NCBI RefSeq assembly: GCF_000220395.1
Contig: NW_004086226.1
Span: forward strand, 1 to 28,552
From: Ichthyophthirius multifiliis
Taxonomy: Eukaryota > Ciliophora > Oligohymenophorea > Hymenostomatida
Length of the DNA stretch: 28,552 bases
Direction: 5' to 3'
A program made the position numbers and the translations under genes. Below are positions 1 through 11,255 of the stretch, in pieces (the stretch's first letter is position 1; the number at the start of each line of letters is the position of its first letter). The notes beneath the pieces were generated by a model. It made no database searches, was not told the origin of the DNA, and worked only from the letters and a program-made list of their open reading frames with translations.

Positions 1-675
1 TTAAAAACAATAAATTTAAATTTATTGAAAAAATGGAAAATAAACTAAAAAAATATAATAATATGAATTAAAATAAAATAAAATAAACTAAAAATATAAT
101 AAAAATAAAATAAAATAAAATAAAAATAATAATAAATATAATTTATATATAAAAAATAAAAACTAAATAATAATATAAAAAAAAATATATGCAAATTATA
201 AAAGTAAATTAAATAATAAATATATAATATAATAATATATTATAAAAGAAAAACTAAATTTAATAAAAAATAACTTTAATTAATAAATATTATTTTATTA
301 ATATTTTTTATTAATTAATTATATACTTTACAACCCATTCATGAATTTTTATCTTAATTATTTTTATTTATTTATTATTGCGAATACCAATGCGAAAATA
401 CCAGGTTTAAAACAAATTCCGAATATAATTCCCTTAAGATTCTGTTAGTACTATAATATATTGATTGTATATTTTTAAATAAAAACATATATAAATATAT
501 ATTGAATAATAATTATATTGTTTTAAATAAAATTTATATTAGTTTTAAAAAAATTATTTTTATATATAATATATATATTTTAATTTATTTATATAGAAAA
601 ATATAATAATCTTTTATAATTTAAATTGAAAATAATTTTAAAAATATATTTATTATAAATTATTTTTAATATATA
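1..675. other. AT-rich non-coding DNA with one GC-richer island
   Basis: I find no coding frame here; it lies downstream of the minus-strand gene that stops at 676. Most of it is A/T homopolymer and simple AT sequence. The exception is about 330-460, which has clearly more G and C. It contains a 10-bp palindrome ATTCATGAAT near 345-354 and two imperfect direct repeats, GCGAATACCA (380-389) and GCGAAAATACCA (392-403). It could be the 3' end of an untranslated region, a small non-coding RNA or a regulatory element; nothing identifies it. Confidence 0.5.
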
Positions 676-3600
676 TCATAAAAAATTCTTTTATAATAAT
701 TTTTTAAATTGATCATTTTCATAAATCTCTATTAATCCTCCTTTTTTAAGAATACAAACATTACTTTTTTAAATATATTTAATAAATAAAAATATTACAT
801 ATAATTTACTTATTTTTAAATAATAAATTTTTATTTTCTTATTAATTCTAAATACATGAAACATCCAAAATTTCTTCATTTCCTCCGAAATAGCCATCTT
901 AATCCAAAAAAATTTAATTATTAACTAATTTACATTTACAAATTTCAATTTAATTACATTTCAAAAATAAAACCAGCTCCTAATTTTAATTAAAGTAATA
1001 ATTTAATATTTTACTAACACTCTATTAAATCCTTAAATTCGCAATAGAAAAAATATATCCATCATTTTTAATTTAAATCCAATTAATTTAATTATCATCA
1101 GTCAATAAAATAGCTTATTAATTTTCCTTTATAAATAAAATATCCTAAAAGACATAATTATCTTTAAAATCTTTCATAAACTCAATCATATCAATTTCTT
1201 ATGGAGGAATTTCATTTCTAAATTAATGATAGAGATAATTTTCCCATTCAAACTAATATATATAAGTCAATTTTAGAACATTATTTTACATTTCTAAGCA
1301 TCCAAAAACTAGCTTATTAGAACATAATATATATAAAAATTAATCATTTTTTAAACAATTTTCAACTTTAATAATTTTATCGTCTTTCACTTCTATTTTA
1401 TAGTAAAAATTTTCTTATAAATTTTAGGAAAAAAATTCTTTATGAAAATTCTAAAATTTAATTTCTTTAAAAATAAAATCTTCCTTTTATTTTTTTGTAC
1501 AAATAAAAGTCATTTCGGTTAAATTTTCTTATTAAATTTCTTCATTTTTTTCATTTATTAAGTATTTATTTATATATTAAAATATACCAATAAATCCTAA
1601 ATTTCGACAATAAAATATCCCATCAATATTTTTTATTTAATTTATAATATATTTTTCAATTATATTAAAATTCCAATTAATTAAGTGTATCTTTTATAAT
1701 TATTTTTTTTTAAAACAAAATAAAAAATAGATATTTTTATTTACTTAAAAATCCTAACTATTTTGACAAATAGATAAAATTATTAAGGCTACATCATCAT
1801 TTAAACAATTTGAGTAAATAATTTAAATAGGTTTAAGTTCAAAATAAAGATTTTTTTCCCCAAAACAATTAGATTTTCTTTTAACTTAGTTAATTTTTAA
1901 TTCTTAAATATATATATTTTCATTAATTTTGACAATATTAAGTAAATAGTTTTCATTAATTTTAAAACAATTGACAATATCTAAATCATTCCTTATATTT
2001 AAAGTGTCTATTTCATATTTATTTATAAAAATTCTAACGAAGATACATAAAAAGAGTCTTATTTATTATTTTACTTAATAGATTATCTCTCATTTAATTA
2101 GACTATATAAAACTCATTAAAATTTTAAAAAATCCACTCATATTTTTCATTCTAACTTTTTCCACAATAAAAATACTTGAAATTCTCACTTAAAAAACTT
2201 AACTCTAATATTTAAAATTAAGGCGTAATTTATTCATTATTCACATTATTTAATATTACATCATCATTTGTCAAACAAAATAATTATTTTGGATTTTTTA
2301 TAAAAAAAAGTTCTTTAATATATAATTCGTATGATTTATAGTTAATTTACATTCATTTATTTATTCTATTTATTCGTTTTGATTTAGTTTATATTCCCCT
2401 GTTTCTATTAAATATGGTTTACTGTCTATATTTAATGAATAATGTCTTATATATATTTCATTATAAAATTTTATAGATAATTTTTTGTATGTATTTAATG
2501 AAAATAAATGTTCTATTTAATTTTCTGATTGAATTTTATGAACTAAATGTCTTTTTATGATTTTTTTAGGAGAAAAATTGGAAATAATATTATTAAAATC
2601 AAAAATTAAAATATGAATTTAATCAAAAACTTAGTACAAAACCTATTATTTTTATTTATTTATTAAAATTAAAGGAAAAAAATGAATAAATTATTTACAT
2701 AATTTTTTATCATAGTAGCGTTTTCAAAAATAATATTAAAATCAGTGAAGTATTCATTTATTTTAAATTCATAAAAAAATTAATTTATATTTAAAAATTA
2801 GAATATAATTTTAGAAGGATAAATCTTTTTTTTTTTTTTTCGATTAAAAAATATATATTTTTTTTTAAATAATTACCATTATATTGCCATAAAAATATTA
2901 ATTTTCGCTTTTTTAGAAATTAAATTATCCGAAAAAAAGAGCATTTTCTTATTAACAATTAAAACAGGAAATTTAATCATTTTATAATTCTTAAATATTC
3001 AATTAATATTTATTTTTTTCAAATTAAAATTACATAGCTTATACTAAATTTAAATTTTAAGAATTTATAATAAATAAACTATTTTATTCATCTGAAAAAT
3101 AATTAAAATAATTTCTTTCTTATAAAAATAAACTCTAATATTAACTTTAAATTTCAAAAAATTCATTTTATTTTTAAATTAAATCTTAATAAAAATGCTT
3201 TTGTAAAACATATGAAAACTCAGACTTTTTTTTTAAACTATATATATAATTAATTCCTTTAATTTATTAAAAGGAAGCTTTTTCAGCTAAAAAAAAAGTA
3301 TTTTTAAATATGATTTCTTTCTTTTTTTAACTAAAAATTTATTCAATATTCCCGTCTATATTCTAGGTTAAAAAACTTACATTTTTTAAAGGAAAACCTT
3401 CTTTTGTATTTTCTTCATTTTCAATTAAAAAATTAATTTTTTCATTTAAATTTTCGTCTAAAAGAAGCTCATATATTTCATTTTTTTATTAAATGTATAT
3501 AGAAGATTCATTATTTTACCAAGAATTTAATATTTAGAGTTGCTTTTAACTATTTTTTGCATAAAATGAAGTATTATTTAGTATTTTTTCTTTAAAATTA

Positions 3601-4567
3601 TCAATTGTATTTATCAAAACAATTTCTTTTTCATAAACTAAACATAACATTATTTTATTTAATAAATAGAATTATTAATATTAAGAGTTAATATTTTTCT
3701 AAAATAATATTTCCTTATTAAAATATCATTTGTTTTTTTATCTATTTAATATGAAATTATTGATTTTTAATCATTATTAGTATTTAATTCTAATAATATT
3801 GAATAAAAATACTTCTTTTTTTATAATATCTATATATTTTTTTTTAATTTAATTTATATATATATGTATATATATTTTTTTTTCACATTTTAGTTTGAAA
3901 ATTGAATATTTTTTATTATTTTATGTGAAATTATATGTCTTATTTAATATCTTTAAGGATAGAAATTATTTAAATTTAATACTTTTTCATTTATTAATAA
4001 ATCCTTTATAAAAATTTTTAATTTTTTTTTTATTAAAAATAAAAAAATTACTTTTTCTTTAATTTTTAGTGATAAAGAAATTATTTAATTTATATTATTT
4101 GATGTTGATATAAGTATTTTTTATAGATTTTTTTATATTTAACAATAGGAAACATATATAGGTTATTATATTTTATTATTTTCAACAAAACTTGAATATG
4201 ATTTATATTAAGAACTTTATTTTATAGATATTAGATCTTATTGAGATATTTAATTTTTGAAATTTACATTATTTGAAAAAGCTAAAATTGTCCATTTTAA
4301 ATCTTCATCTAAAATAAATAATAATTTTTAATGAATTTTTATTTATTTAAAATAATTTTTTTCTATATCTTATGTATATATATCATCATAATTTAATACT
4401 ATTATTGAAATTAAAAAATTTTGAAATCTTAAATAAAATGTTTATTGTAATTTATTATTTTCATTTTAACTCAGAAAATGTATTTCGTTTCTCTTTTTAT
4501 TTTTTAATTGAATTAAAATATTTATTTATTTTTTTAAAAAATACTATTTTGTAAATATATATTTCAT
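676..4567 (-). CDS. Large unrecognised protein, 8 exons, 1180 aa, beta-rich C-terminal half
   Basis: I do not recognise this protein. Reading down the minus strand from the ATG at 4567-4565 to the TGA at 678-676, the exons are 4567-3887, 3829-3649, 3589-2877, 2824-2699, 2642-2351, 2312-2075, 2033-810 and 763-676. All seven introns are GT-AG, 38-59 nt and AT-rich, and the exon lengths sum to 3543 nt (1181 codons) with every phase closing. Intron 2 (3590-3648) is the weakest call, because the skipped segment also reads as plausible protein in another frame. The C-terminal half (about residues 650-1180) has short hydrophobic strands separated by polar N/D/K turns, with recurring pieces such as CLTNDDV and CLNDDVAL, or INW...IKN-DG twice. 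That is the look of a beta-propeller, but I see no diagnostic WD or kelch signature. No signal peptide is evident. It follows the 4812-6979 gene head to tail with a 244-bp gap. Confidence 0.7.
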
Positions 4568-4811
4568 TGTTATTAAATTAAAGTATATGTAAATTTTACA
4601 TTTTTATTAAAAGTATATATATATATTTTTTTTCCCCTTAATTATTTTTTTTTAAATTTATTATATATTTTAGAAAAATATAAGTTTTATATCAAAGTTA
4701 TTTGTTAGAATTTATTAATAAATAATAAAAATTATAAGAAAAGTATATATAAATATTTTTATAATATAATTGCTTTATTGTTAATTTTTTTGTTATTTAA
4801 TAATTAAAAAA
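4568..4811. other. Short spacer between two tandem minus-strand genes
   Basis: This AT-rich gap must hold the 3' end of the upstream gene and the promoter of the downstream one. The ATG at 4567 sits in the minus-strand context AACAATGAAA, with A at -3. No other motif stands out. Confidence 0.5.
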
Positions 4812-5812
4812 TCAATTTTTTCCATAGGATTTAGTTATTAATTCTCTTTATCTTTTTTTTAAAATAAAATGTTAATCCGATTGAGATTACATTAATAATG
4901 CAATTTAACTAATTTATTCTTTTACATCATTTAAGTTAGAAATCTATAAATAAAATAAAATATATTATATTTATATAAAAATAATAAAATATTTACTTTA
5001 CAATTTTATATTAAAGTTTCATATTATTTTTTTGTTTAAGAAATTATATTTTCTAGTTTATATATTTCTGTTGAAATCAATACATTATCAAATCTATTTT
5101 TTTTTTTTAGATAAATAATATATTTTTTTAAAAATAAAAATTAATAAACTTCTCGTAATTTTCGGGTAGTTAATATTATATTAATTCTATTTTTTCGCTA
5201 TTTACATTTTATTAAGATTCTTATTTTTATAACTTTTCTTTTTTATTTTTACTATTTGATCTATTAGTTTTATTAATTTAAGAGGGTGAACTAGTATATT
5301 AATAAGTTTTTCTTTTTTTCTAAGAATTATTTAAACTTAATTAACTTTTTCTACTTTCTCGACTAATATTTAAATCACTTAAAATCATACTTTTTTGAGT
5401 TCTTTATGTTTTCTGTTTATTTTTTTAAAAAGATCTTTCTAATAAGCTATTATTTTTTTGTTTTTTCTCAAAGTTTAATTTAGATTTTCTTTCACTAGAT
5501 TTATTAATTTATTTTCTTTCAATAGAAATATTATCAGATATAATTGACTTATCTAATTATTTTAATTTTCTTTATAAAATAGTTAAAGATTATAATCCTT
5601 TTTAAGATTATTAATAAGTTTTAATTAAATCAATATCTTAAATTATTTAATTTATTTGATTTTATCTGATTGAGTTTTTATCTTTTTTTTAATGTTATTC
5701 TTATGCTTTTGAATTTTATTATTTTAATTAATAAATTTAATTATTATTTTATATTTCCTATTAATATTGTATTTTAATATATATATAAATATATAAATAT
5801 ATAAATATATAA

Positions 5813-5843
<31 letters not shown>

Positions 5844-6979
5844 TATTTGTGTTTGAATATTATTTTTTTAAATATTAATATTTTTTTTTTTTTAATATAT
5901 ATATTTATTTACATTTATCAATTTATTTAATTCTTTGTATTTTAAATCTATAATATTTTTTTCCTTTATTAATGTATTTATTTAATTTTTTAAAAATTTG
6001 TTAGTTTCTTCTAATTTAACATTTGTTTCTTCTAAATTTATTTATATTTTTTTTTATACTTAAAGACTATTTTATAATGTTTAAATTCTTAAATTATCCT
6101 CTTCTTTTTATTTTTGATTTCGATTTATTTTTTTACTTAAGCAATCTTTTTCATCTTCATTAATTATTAAATGTTTATTAGGTTTCAAAGTATTATTTTC
6201 TTAAATATTATCAACTATTGTATTATTTTATTAATTTTTATTTTCTTGAATAATTTTAACTAAATTTTGATTTTCTTTTTTAATAATTAAATACTGTTCA
6301 CTAACATTTTTAATATCTTTAAATATTATTAAAATACAATGATTTTTTATAAAAATATTTTTAAGTAATACCTTTTCATAATTTATAATTTTAGTTATAA
6401 TTTCTATTCATTAATATCTTTTTCTTAAACCAAATTTTCTAAATTTTTACATTTTTCTTTAAGTTTATTTAAAGCCGCAGCTATAGCTGGAGAACTACTA
6501 TCACTCCAACCATTGATTAAAGGTGAATTATTTCGACTTTTTAAAGGTTTATTTGTATAACTATTATATTAATTACTATTATTACTATTATAAATTTTAG
6601 TATTATTATTATTATTATTATTTATATTATTACTATTATTTATATTATTTTCTTTATTATATATTTAAAGTTTATTTTCATCAGTTTATGGTTTATCGTC
6701 TTTTAAAATATTTCCAAATTTAAATTCTTTTTAATTATTTATACTATTAATAGAAATATCAAGTTCATTTTTAGTCGTAAAATCATTTTAAATAATTTAA
6801 GAAAATGAAGAATTTATAGGATTAGACGCTTGTTTTAAAATTTGATTTTAAAAAAGTTAATTTTTTGTATTTAATGGAGAAAAATTTGACTCTTAAGCAA
6901 TATTTTATAATTTTTTATTAATATTAATATTAAATGCTAAATCTATATTTGGAGAAGCTTATAATTTCGATGATAACAT
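4812..6979 (-). CDS. Ser/Asn/Gln-rich coiled-coil protein, 610 aa, possibly CEP57-like
   Basis: The five exons are 6979-6372, 6300-5913, 5757-5150, 5093-4997 and 4943-4812. The GT-AG introns are 71, 155, 56 and 53 nt long, and the 1833 nt close in frame to TGA. The start is the first ATG of the open frame (MLSSKLQASPNID). Residues 1-155 are low-complexity N/Q/S. Residues about 160-185 carry SSPAIAAALNKLKEKCKNLE, followed by long heptad-rich coiled coil to about residue 330, then a basic Ser/Lys/Gln linker. A second coiled coil ends the protein (KEQISQIALLMQSQSDQHF, then a basic tail). The AI-x-AL-x-x-L-x-EK pattern opening a coiled coil recalls the centrosome-targeting domain of CEP57/translokin, which would suit a basal-body protein in a ciliate. 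That resemblance is from memory and weak. The 155-nt intron contains an (ATATATAA)-type repeat. Confidence 0.72.
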
Positions 6980-7531
6980 ATTAATTATACTTGATTAATC
7001 GAAACAACTTATTAAAAAAATATAAGATTTATTATTATTTATTATACAAATACTTCATTTTTATGTTTAAATCAGATTATTCGTTTTTAGGATTCATATT
7101 TTTATATTAAAAATTAATATTATTAAATTTAATATATTTAATATTAATATTTTTAAAAAAATGATTTAAAATATATTAAAAACTTAAAAAAAAAATAATA
7201 AAAAAACTATACAATTAAGAATAAATATTATTTGAACAAAAAAAAATGAAAAATTAAATAATAAAAAATTTTTATAAAAATTATTAAAAAAAAAATAAGT
7301 ATAAATATAATTATATATATAATATATATAAAAATATATATATATATGTATATATTTATACATTTATATTTATTTGTTTATATATATATTTAATTTTATT
7401 TAAATTTTTATAAAAAGATTTATTTATTATAATTAATATGAATATATATTAAATATTTTTATTATTATATATATAATTATAATAAAATAATATACTATAT
7501 TTATATATAATAATTTTTATAAAATAATAAA
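6980..7531. other. AT-rich spacer between MSH2 3' end and coiled-coil gene start
   Basis: About 550 bp with no coding frame on either strand. It is mostly A/T runs and AT repeats around 7309-7350. It should contain the MSH2 terminator region and the promoter of the gene starting at 6979. I see no distinct motif. Confidence 0.5.
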
Positions 7532-7749
7532 TCAACAATTTAATAATAAAATAATTTACTATTTAAGTTCATTTAAAATTTTATTTTTTTCACTTTTATC
7601 TGTATTATTTTAATTATTAATTTTATCATAATACACTTAAGCTAAATCAATTACTTATTACTTTTACAAAATATTTGCGTTTCTACATAATTCCATTAAA
7701 TCTTTTTTAATAACATTATTATCATGTATCTATCCCTTTTATTACATTT

Positions 7750-7803
<54 letters not shown>

Positions 7804-10082
7804 ATCTACTTAAAAATTTTAATTTTCTAGTTCACTTAATTTATTTTATGCAAATTCAATAATTTGTTTCGGAAAGTTTAATGCCTAAGCAACAAATATT
7901 CCATATGAATTTTACGCGAAACCCTCTTTTACTCTATATTACATTGTTAATTTATTATTAACAGCAACACAATCTACATAATAATTGACTACACCTTTCA
8001 TTTCTTTTCCCATTTTCGTCATTTCGTGAAAATGTGTTGCAAAAAGGCAAAAGCCCTATATTTTCTCAACTATATATTCTGAAATAGCCCAAGCTAATCC
8101 AAATCCTTCATTAGTTGCTGTTCCTCTCCCTAATTCATCAATAATAATAAGTGATTTTTCACTAGCAGTTTTTAACATACAGCTTGCTTCCAACATTTCA
8201 CTCATAAATGTACTTATTCCCCTTATTTACATATCACTCGCCCCTACTCTAGTAATAATTGCATCTATAACAGGCATTTCTGCCTTTTCTGCAGGAATAT
8301 AACAACCCACATGTGCTAATAAAACACACAAAGCTACTTATCGTATATAAGTACTTTTTCCTCCCATGTTTGGGCCTGTAATTATATGAAACCTGCTCTT
8401 TTCCTTATCCATATAGCAATCATTTGGCACACAATTATTATCAACAACCTCTAAACACGGATGTCTACACTAGACTAAATTAATTCTGTTATTCTATACT
8501 TAAATATCAGGTTTTGTATATTTTGTAGGCGAATTTACCACTAATTAAGCAAAAGTAGATAATACATCCAATTAACTAATATAAGAACTAGCATTTTCCA
8601 TCGCAGGGTAATAAGAAGAGACTACAGCGAGTATTTTATCCACTACTTATTTTTATTCTTACGTATATTCATCACTAATGCAATTATATTCCGCTACTAA
8701 AGACTATAAATCTTCTGTAGTATATAAAATAGTAGTTTTTTTCATAGATATAATTTTATATTTTTGATGGTTTTTTCTCCTAAAAGCATCATCTGTTTCC
8801 TTTTTTTTACCTTCGAAAAGGTATGTATGAGTATTTGAGTCTACAATTTTTATTTCTACACCCAATTCTCGTGCGTATTCTTATTTTAGAGAATTTATTT
8901 CACTTTAAATAGTCTTCATTTTTTTAGATATTTCAGTCAACGCAGGTGAAAACATAGGATTTACCATATATTCATTCTAACTTTTGGCTTTTTCTAGATC
9001 TATAGACTATTTTATCATACTCTAAAGTTTATTGAATTAATTCTAAAGCTCGAAAAGTGGATTAAGTAGCTAGTTTTCAGAAATTTAGGTATTTTCTTAG
9101 TTTTCTAAATATTAATATAGCAAATTCATGTTTTCGACTAAAGAATAGACTTTTATACAATCGGAAAGGTTACAATTATGTTTCTTATTAGAAGCCACTT
9201 TATAGAATTTTACATATAGTTTATCTAAATCAGCTATTTTTCTTAAAAAATCAGTCTATAAATAATTCCTTAAATCATTTTTCTATATTAAATATTCAAC
9301 TATATCTAGTCTTTTATTAATCTCTTCTTCGTCTTATAAAGGCTGTCTTATCCATCTTCTTAAAAGACGACTTCCTATTTAAGTTTTACATTTATCCAAT
9401 AAATCAACTAGGGTTTAAAATGATTGCTCTGCTCCTCCCATTAAACTTTTTCTATATTAATCTTGTTGCTTTGGAAATATTAAAAGAGCATTTATTGCTG
9501 CTAAATCTAGTTTCATGAATTTATTTAATACGAATTTCTCTAATGTAAATTATTTGAAGTTTGATTAATCTTTACTTAATTATTAATCTAATACAGCACA
9601 GTTTAAACATTATAAAGCTGAAGTTAATGTGCTTTCTTATATGTGTTATTATAAAGACTTTTTTAATAATTTATTTATATCTTCAGTATAATTCTTTTCA
9701 AGGAAATATTTTTTTTCTCTTATTATTTTTTATATATATATATTAATATTATGTATTTTTTTTATTATTACCTTTCTTATATAGATTATATATCACATTA
9801 TCCTATTATATCTTATATTTTTTCTTTTTCAGTTTATAAATCTGGATAATTTATGTAGAGTACGAATTTTGTTTATTAATCTTATGGATTAGTTTATACT
9901 AATAAAGATTCGAAGTTTGAAAAATGCTCAGAGTCTTGGAATTCGGTTATTTGGAATTTTCTTTAGTCATAATTTATTATGGCTGCACTTACTTACCTAA
10001 TTCCATTTTAATAGTCAAAATTTGTGCAAAGAATTATTATATTTTTTTCGTCTTGATATTCAATTTCTTTTTCTTCAATCAT
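7532..10082 (-). CDS. MSH2: DNA mismatch repair ATPase MSH2 (MutS homologue)
   Basis: MSH2 pairs with MSH6 or MSH3 to recognise mismatches in nuclear DNA and uses ATP to signal repair. Exons 10082-9772, 9718-7810 and 7735-7532 close in frame (2424 nt, 807 aa). Walker [10 protein letters not shown] is at about residues 552-560 and Walker B DELGRGT at 631-637. The MSH2-specific stretches [30 protein letters not shown]-like [12 protein letters not shown] and ATHFHEM are all readable. The connector, lever and clamp domains match MSH2 in order (for example [14 protein letters not shown], then [19 protein letters not shown]). The C-terminal helical domain is encoded by the last exon. Introns are 9719-9771 (53 nt) and 7736-7809 (74 nt, containing (ATT)16 on the plus strand). 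With the start at 10082 the protein lacks the roughly 125-residue N-terminal domain I of MSH2. An in-frame ATG at 10289, across a poly-Lys tract, is an alternative start. Identity is certain; the N-terminus is not. Confidence 0.95.
7752..7800 (+). repeat. (ATT)16 microsatellite inside MSH2 intron 2
   Basis: Sixteen ATT units plus one base lie within the 7736-7809 intron. On the coding strand the repeat reads (TAA)16, which in this code would be polyglutamine. If the intron were retained, the frame would run through 16 Gln codons and hit TGA immediately after the repeat. The downstream C-terminal frame is reached only by splicing. Confidence 0.9.
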
Positions 10083-10230
10083 ATTTTTTTTTGTATTTTT
10101 CCTTGTATTTTTTTTTTTGTATTTTTTTTTTTTGGATTTTTTTTTTTTTTTTTTTTTTTTTTTGGTTTTCTTTTAAAGTTTTTTTTTTTTGGGTTTTTTT
10201 TTTTTTTTTTTTAAAGCTTTTTATTTTGCA
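10083..10230 (-). other. Poly(dA:dT) tract upstream of MSH2 start
   Basis: From about 10085 to 10213 the plus strand is almost pure T with a few G, C and A interruptions; on the MSH2 strand it is poly(A). No TGA occurs in it, so it could encode a Lys-rich N-terminal extension from an ATG at 10289, 207 nt upstream and in frame with the ATG at 10082. It could equally be a 5' untranslated region or a nucleosome-free promoter tract. The long homopolymers also make it a likely assembly trouble spot. Confidence 0.6.
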
Positions 10231-10240
10231 GGCGGGAAAA
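10231..10240 (-). promoter_or_regulatory. E2F/DP-like site upstream of MSH2
   Basis: GGCGGGAAAA on the plus strand reads TTTTCCCGCC on the MSH2 strand. It contains TTTCCCGCC, a textbook E2F/DP consensus. It lies about 150 bp upstream of the 10082 ATG and is one of the only GC runs in the surrounding DNA. E2F control of mismatch-repair and replication genes is well known in eukaryotes, and Tetrahymena has E2F/DP factors. Function here is inferred from the motif and its position only. Confidence 0.5.
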
Positions 10241-10559
10241 TAAGAGAGAAAAATCTATTGGAAATTAAAACTAAAGATATTAAATACATATATATGTATT
10301 TTTTATTTTTATATATTCTTTATTATTATTAATTTTAATTAAATATTTTTTTAGTATTTTATAAAAAAGAAATAAATTTAATAATATTTTTTAACTTTAC
10401 AAGTATTTTTTGTTCATTTAATAAAATATTCAATATTTTTAATTCATTTATTAAATTACTTATTGCATATATTATTTAATTTTTAATTATATTAATAAAT
10501 TATTGATTATTTTAAAACAAAGAAAAAATATTTTATTTAAAATAGCAATTTTTAAATAC
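10241..10559. other. AT-rich intergenic DNA
   Basis: This is part of the divergent spacer between MSH2 (leftward) and the SAPS gene (rightward). I see no coding frame apart from the alternative upstream MSH2 ATG at 10289-10287. Confidence 0.4.
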
Positions 10560-10905
10560 ATTCTATATGGGTCAATAAAGCTAATTGCATTTAATATAAT
10601 TTTAATCACAATCCACATCTGAAACATTATATATATATACAAATATTTAAAAAAAAAATTATACATAATTAAATATAAAATTTAATAGAGTATAAGCATT
10701 CATAAACTTATTCACCCAGTGTTCCTAAAACAAATAATTTTTGGGGTCCAGCTTTAAAAAGTGTTTTTAAAATATAAGTATTTTTAAATTAATATAAATA
10801 AAAATGCAATTTATTTTGTCAACGTATTTTGCTTTATTTGTTAGGTTTTATTGTAGAGTTTAACCTAGAAATTATTTTTTAGTGTGTATCCATACACATA
10901 ATTTA
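10560..10905. ncRNA. Candidate non-coding RNA island (unidentified)
   Basis: Within otherwise extreme AT DNA there are three GC-richer blocks: about 10566-10625, 10686-10765 and 10840-10900. The second block has AATTTTTGG (10735-10743), identical in form to an Sm-protein site, directly followed by GGTCCAGC. The third has two perfect 6-bp hairpins: TAGGTT/AACCTA (10842-10847 with 10862-10867) and TGTGTA-TCCA-TACACA (10883-10898). No frame on either strand codes for a sensible protein. I could not match it to U1, U2, U4, U5, U6, SRP, RNase P or telomerase RNA. It may be one RNA, several small ones, or promoter elements of the flanking divergent genes. Confidence 0.25.
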
Positions 10906-11255
10906 TTTTAATTAAGTAAATTATATATTAGAAGATAACATTACGAAAGCAACATTAAATATAAAAAAAATATAAATATATTATTTTTATTTAGACTAAT
11001 AAAAATTTTATTAATAAAATTATACAAAATTCATAATGGTTTTAAAAACAAAGTAAAATCATAAAATATAACTATAAAATTACTAAACCAATAAAATTTA
11101 CAAATAAAAAAATTATAAAATTCTTATTTTTTGTTTTTTAATAAAAAATACATTTATCAAATAAAAGCTTTATTTTATAATTTTTATTTAACTTTTTATT
11201 TAAATAAAATTAATTATTTAAAAAAATAAAAAATTTATAAATTATTAATAAAAAA

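Noticed and set aside
4372-4554. 60-codon plus-strand ORF
   Set aside because: It is antisense to the first exon of the minus-strand gene starting at 4567, whose frame is supported by downstream exons.
9950-10020. Apparent frameshift or 14-nt intron near the start of MSH2
   Set aside because: Careful re-segmentation showed one continuous frame ([19 protein letters not shown]) through this stretch.
9924-10243. Plus-strand Phe-rich ORFs across the poly(T) tract
   Set aside because: They are homopolymer shadows on the strand opposite MSH2 and its upstream poly(A) tract.
10735-10755. ACCCCAAAAAT on the minus strand as a telomerase RNA template
   Set aside because: The flanking GGACCCCAA lacks the CAACCCCAA needed to template GGGGTT repeats, and no TER pseudoknot or stem-loop IV sequence is nearby.
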